Notes under the pieces: generated by a model
The model's database searches: none
Told to the model about the DNA's origin: nothing
The model's input: only the letters and a program-made list of their open reading frames with translations
In this document: positions 61,581 through 64,000 of the stretch, one piece after another
How the letters are laid out: each line of letters begins with the position of its first letter
How positions within the stretch are numbered: position 1 is the stretch's first letter
DNA from: Leifsonia sp. CL147
GTDB lineage: Bacteria > Actinomycetota > Actinomycetes > Actinomycetales > Microbacteriaceae
Assembly (NCBI RefSeq): GCF_900114565.1
Contig: NZ_FOTM01000016.1
Location: 1-64,000 of the forward strand
Direction: 5' to 3'
Length of the DNA stretch: 64,000 nucleotides
Made by a program: the position numbers and the translations under genes

Positions 61581-62600
61581 TCAGGCGGCGAGGACCTCGC
61601 GGACGCCGGAGACGACGAGGCCGAGGGCACCCTCGCCGCGCGAACGGGTGGCGGCGGCACGCGACGGGACGACGTGCGCCAGCACGGGCTTGCCGCTCGC
61701 GGCGAAGGTCCGCCATTGCTCCGCCCCCGCCGTGTAGTCGAGGCCCAGCCAGCTCCAGCGCTCCTGGGTGGATGCGAAGAGCGTCCCGTCCGCCGCGACC
61801 TCGGCGCCGTAGTAGTAGCCCCACGTGCGATACCCGCGCGCCCGCGCATCCACGGGCCAGGCGCGCGCTGTGCAGTACCCCTTCGCGACGAAGGTGGCGG
61901 TGGGATGCTTCACTCGGCCCATGAGGCCCAGCAGCTCCCCGAAGTGCTCGGCCGGCACCGCTTTCGGGTCGACGAAGATCGTGTGCGTGCCGGCGTAGGC
62001 GTCCGCAAGCTCCTCGAAGCGCAGGTAGGGCTGCCGCGGCTGCGTCGGGTCGTTGGTCTCGGCGGCGGTGATCGTGTGCTGCTGCACCTCGCTCCAGGTG
62101 TGCTCCGCGGCGTGGAAGCCGGACGTCCCCGAGGTGCGATCGAGGGTGTCGTCGTGGAGACCGAACCAGACGCCGTCCGACGTGCGGGCCAGCGAGATCT
62201 CGAGCGCGTTGACGCCGAGCGCGACCGAATTGCGGTAGGCCTCCATCGACATCTCCGGCCAGTCGAGCGACCCGCCGCGATGGGCCACCGTGAAGCCCGG
62301 GCGCGTCGTCAACCGGTCGACGAGGAGGCCGTCAGGCGAGCCGTGCGGCTTCGGACTCGCCGCAGGGCCGTTCGGAGAGCCGGGGAACCGGGGAAGGAGC
62401 ACCGCCCCGCCGACCGCCGCGGCGAGGACCGCCGCTCCGCCGGCGAGCCCGCCGATCATCGCGCGCCGGGAGATCCGCCCGGGCCCAGCCCCGCGCCCGG
62501 CCGCGTGCGCGTCTCCGCCCCCGGCCCAGCCCCCGGCCGCGCGCGCGTCTCCGCGACCGCCCTCCGCGGGCGGGGTGGCGGAGTCCTCATCGCCGGGCAT
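61581..62600 (-). CDS. Glycerophosphodiester phosphodiesterase-family protein, Tat-like signal
   Basis: The 339-residue protein from the ATG at 62600 begins with a Gly/Ala-rich ~40-residue stretch, then 'RISRRAMIGGLAGGAAVLAAAVGG', a twin-arginine-like export signal. The catalytic domain starts 'FTVAHRGGS' and continues 'LEISLARTSDGVWFGLHDDTLDRTSG', with the GDPD His pair and Glu/Asp metal ligands; the usual 'PENT' is replaced by 'PEMSMEAY'. It probably cleaves glycerophosphodiesters or related lipids outside the cytoplasm. The truncated TIM barrel (~260 residues) is within the family range. Confidence 0.82.
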   Translation of the reverse strand: MPGDEDSATPPAEGGRGDARAAGGWAGGGDAHAAGRGAGPGRISRRAMIGGLAGGAAVLAAAVGGAVLLPRFPGSPNGPAASPKPHGSPDGLLVDRLTTRPGFTVAHRGGSLDWPEMSMEAYRNSVALGVNALEISLARTSDGVWFGLHDDTLDRTSGTSGFHAAEHTWSEVQQHTITAAETNDPTQPRQPYLRFEELADAYAGTHTIFVDPKAVPAEHFGELLGLMGRVKHPTATFVAKGYCTARAWPVDARARGYRTWGYYYGAEVAADGTLFASTQERWSWLGLDYTAGAEQWRTFAASGKPVLAHVVPSRAAATRSRGEGALGLVVSGVREVLAA

Positions 62601-62858
62601 GCAAAACCCTAGGCATCGCGACCGGATCCGATCAAGGGACCCGACCTGGGGATGTTCGCCAACCGATCCAGAAATCTCCACCGCATCCGCGGCGAACGAT
62701 GATTCTCACAACGCTTTCAGCCCTCAATCCGTAACTCGACAACCGAATCCGTCGTAAAACGCTTGTCCTCACGGCCGGATGTTGCTAACGTCCCCCTGTC
62801 GCACACCGGCGTTGCCCTTCGCCACCCGACCCCGCGACCCGTGAACCGAGGGAGAGCA

Positions 62859-64000
62859 ATGACGCAGACCAGTTCCCGGCCGGACGCCTCATACGGCGGC
62901 GGCGGACCCGAACCGGACGAGCACCGCCACGCGCTGAAGGCCGACGGCGTCAGCGCGGCCGGCTCCATCGTGATGGCCGTGGCCGGAAGCGCGCCCGCGT
63001 ACTCGATCGCAGCCACCACGGCGACGCTCGTCGGGGTCGCGGCCCTCGGAGCACCGGCCGCCCTGCTCTGGTGCGGCATCCCGATGCTCGGCATCGCCTG
63101 GGCGTTCCTCTACCTCGGACGGCTCGACGTCAACGCCGGCGCCGCCTACTCGTGGGTCGCACGGGCACTGCACCCCATCCTCGGCTTCCTGTCCGGATGG
63201 GCGCTCGTGATCTCCGCGACGGTCTTCATGATCGCGGGTGCGCTGCCCGCCGGCTCGATGACGGTATCGCTGTTCGCGCCGGAGCAGGCGGACAACACAC
63301 TGCTGGTCACCGGCGTGGGCGCCCTCTGGTTCCTCGTGATGGCTGCGTGCGTGCTTTTCGGCGTGCAGGTCACCGCTCGCGCGCAGTGGATCATGTCGGT
63401 CATCGAGGTCGGCATCCTGATCGTCTTCGCGGCGCTCATGATCGTGCGAGCGGCGACCACCGCGCACGCCGGACCGTCCTTCTCCTGGGACTGGCTCGGG
63501 TTCCAGCACCTCACCGGCCCGGGAGTCTTCGTCTCGGCAGCGCTCATCGCCGCGTTCTACTTCTGGGGCTGGGATGTCTCGGCCAACCTGAACGAGGAGA
63601 CCAAGGACGGCCACAGGAGCGCCGGCTCCGCCGGCATCATCGGCGTGATCATCGTCTTCCTGCTGTTCGAGATCTTCACCATCGCGACGCTCGTCATCCT
63701 CCCCGAGAAGAAGATCGAGGCCAGCGGAGCCAACCTCCTCTCGGTGCTCGGCGACGCGGTCTGGCCGGGGATCGGCGGCAAGATCCTGGTGATCGCCGTC
63801 GCGCTCTCGACCATCGCGACCCTGGAGACCACGCTCATCCAGGTCACCCGCACCCTCTTCTCGATGGGACGCGACAACACCATCCCGAAGATCTTCGGCA
63901 GCATCCACCGCCGGTGGCGCACGCCGGCCTTCGCGACCCTGATCGTCGTCGGGGTCTCGCTGCTGCTGTTCCTCGGTGCGAACCTGCTCGGGCAGACGGT
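62859..64000 (+). CDS. APC-family amino acid permease (3' end beyond window)
   Basis: The first ~380 residues are visible from the ATG at 62859, preceded by GAGGGAGAG. After a hydrophilic N-terminus ('HALKADGVSAAGSIVMAVAG') there are at least nine hydrophobic helices with the APC pattern ('GSAPAYSIAATTATLVGVAA', 'NAGAAYSWVARALHPILGFL', 'AFYFWGWDVSANLNEETKDG'). It imports amino acids or amines by proton symport, with unknown specificity. The upstream 258-bp spacer shows no clear operator or riboswitch. Confidence 0.88.
   Translation, partial: MTQTSSRPDASYGGGGPEPDEHRHALKADGVSAAGSIVMAVAGSAPAYSIAATTATLVGVAALGAPAALLWCGIPMLGIAWAFLYLGRLDVNAGAAYSWVARALHPILGFLSGWALVISATVFMIAGALPAGSMTVSLFAPEQADNTLLVTGVGALWFLVMAACVLFGVQVTARAQWIMSVIEVGILIVFAALMIVRAATTAHAGPSFSWDWLGFQHLTGPGVFVSAALIAAFYFWGWDVSANLNEETKDGHRSAGSAGIIGVIIVFLLFEIFTIATLVILPEKKIEASGANLLSVLGDAVWPGIGGKILVIAVALSTIATLETTLIQVTRTLFSMGRDNTIPKIFGSIHRRWRTPAFATLIVVGVSLLLFLGANLLGQT

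Overview
The window comes from a high-GC Gram-positive actinobacterium. Its gene content is typical of a soil Microbacteriaceae-like organism, although the genus cannot be fixed from the sequence alone. Supporting signs are the strong GC bias, frequent ATGA/GTGA gene overlaps, a dnaK-grpE-dnaJ-hspR operon with HAIR operators, a short Dcd of the actinobacterial type, and many lipoprotein or Tat-like exported proteins. About 56 protein genes and one tRNA gene can be supported, plus two gene remnants.

Layout. 1-4.3 kb is a defence-type island lying against the 3' end of a tRNA-Gly(CCC) gene. It holds the tail of an IS110-type transposase, an OLD-family nuclease plus UvrD-like helicase pair (Gabija type), and a small two-helix membrane protein. 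4.5-23 kb is a polysaccharide/uronide utilisation locus. A DeoR/LacI hybrid regulator and a heparinase II/III-like lyase face away from a ten-gene operon: DUF2264, a CUT1 sugar ABC transporter without its ATPase, DUF624, a GH88 unsaturated uronyl hydrolase, an FAH-family protein, KduD, KduI and a secreted 1818-residue GH59-like enzyme. The shared promoter region carries two GTGAT-N13-ATCAC sites 71 bp apart.

23-34.7 kb holds CsbD, a PQQ-propeller lipoprotein, an ArsR regulator with a His-rich CDF metal exporter, an LCP-family protein, a truncated sensor-like membrane protein, and a CitA/CitB-type two-component system. The two-component system is divergent from an SsuABC/TauABC-like transporter that ends in a clear terminator. 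35.0-37.4 kb is a visibly lower-GC insertion. It reads as a four-gene, translationally coupled type VII secretion effector cassette: two small helical partner proteins, an LXG-like toxin with a C-terminal Ntox44-like domain, and an immunity-like lipoprotein. It is bordered by broken remnants of a LacI regulator and an NAD-dependent epimerase.

38-48 kb carries dcd, two small conserved proteins, a divergent pair of MarR-like regulators whose folds are interrupted by long His/Gly/Pro/Phe-rich insertions (one coupled to idi), a TMEM175-like channel, a UMF1 transporter, an unassigned membrane protein and a small alarmone synthetase. 48.5-52.8 kb is the heat-shock operon. 53-64 kb holds a phosphatase with a PHO-box-like upstream repeat, a cysteine hydrolase, tdh-kbl for threonine breakdown, an esterase, an RlmG/RsmC-like methyltransferase with an internal 54-bp duplication, a GDPD-family enzyme and the start of an amino-acid permease.

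A second layer of information is in the spacers. Several, mostly at convergent gene ends, contain long imperfect palindromes falling into at least four sequence families, along with tandem arrays. They look like dispersed palindromic repeats and/or bidirectional terminators.
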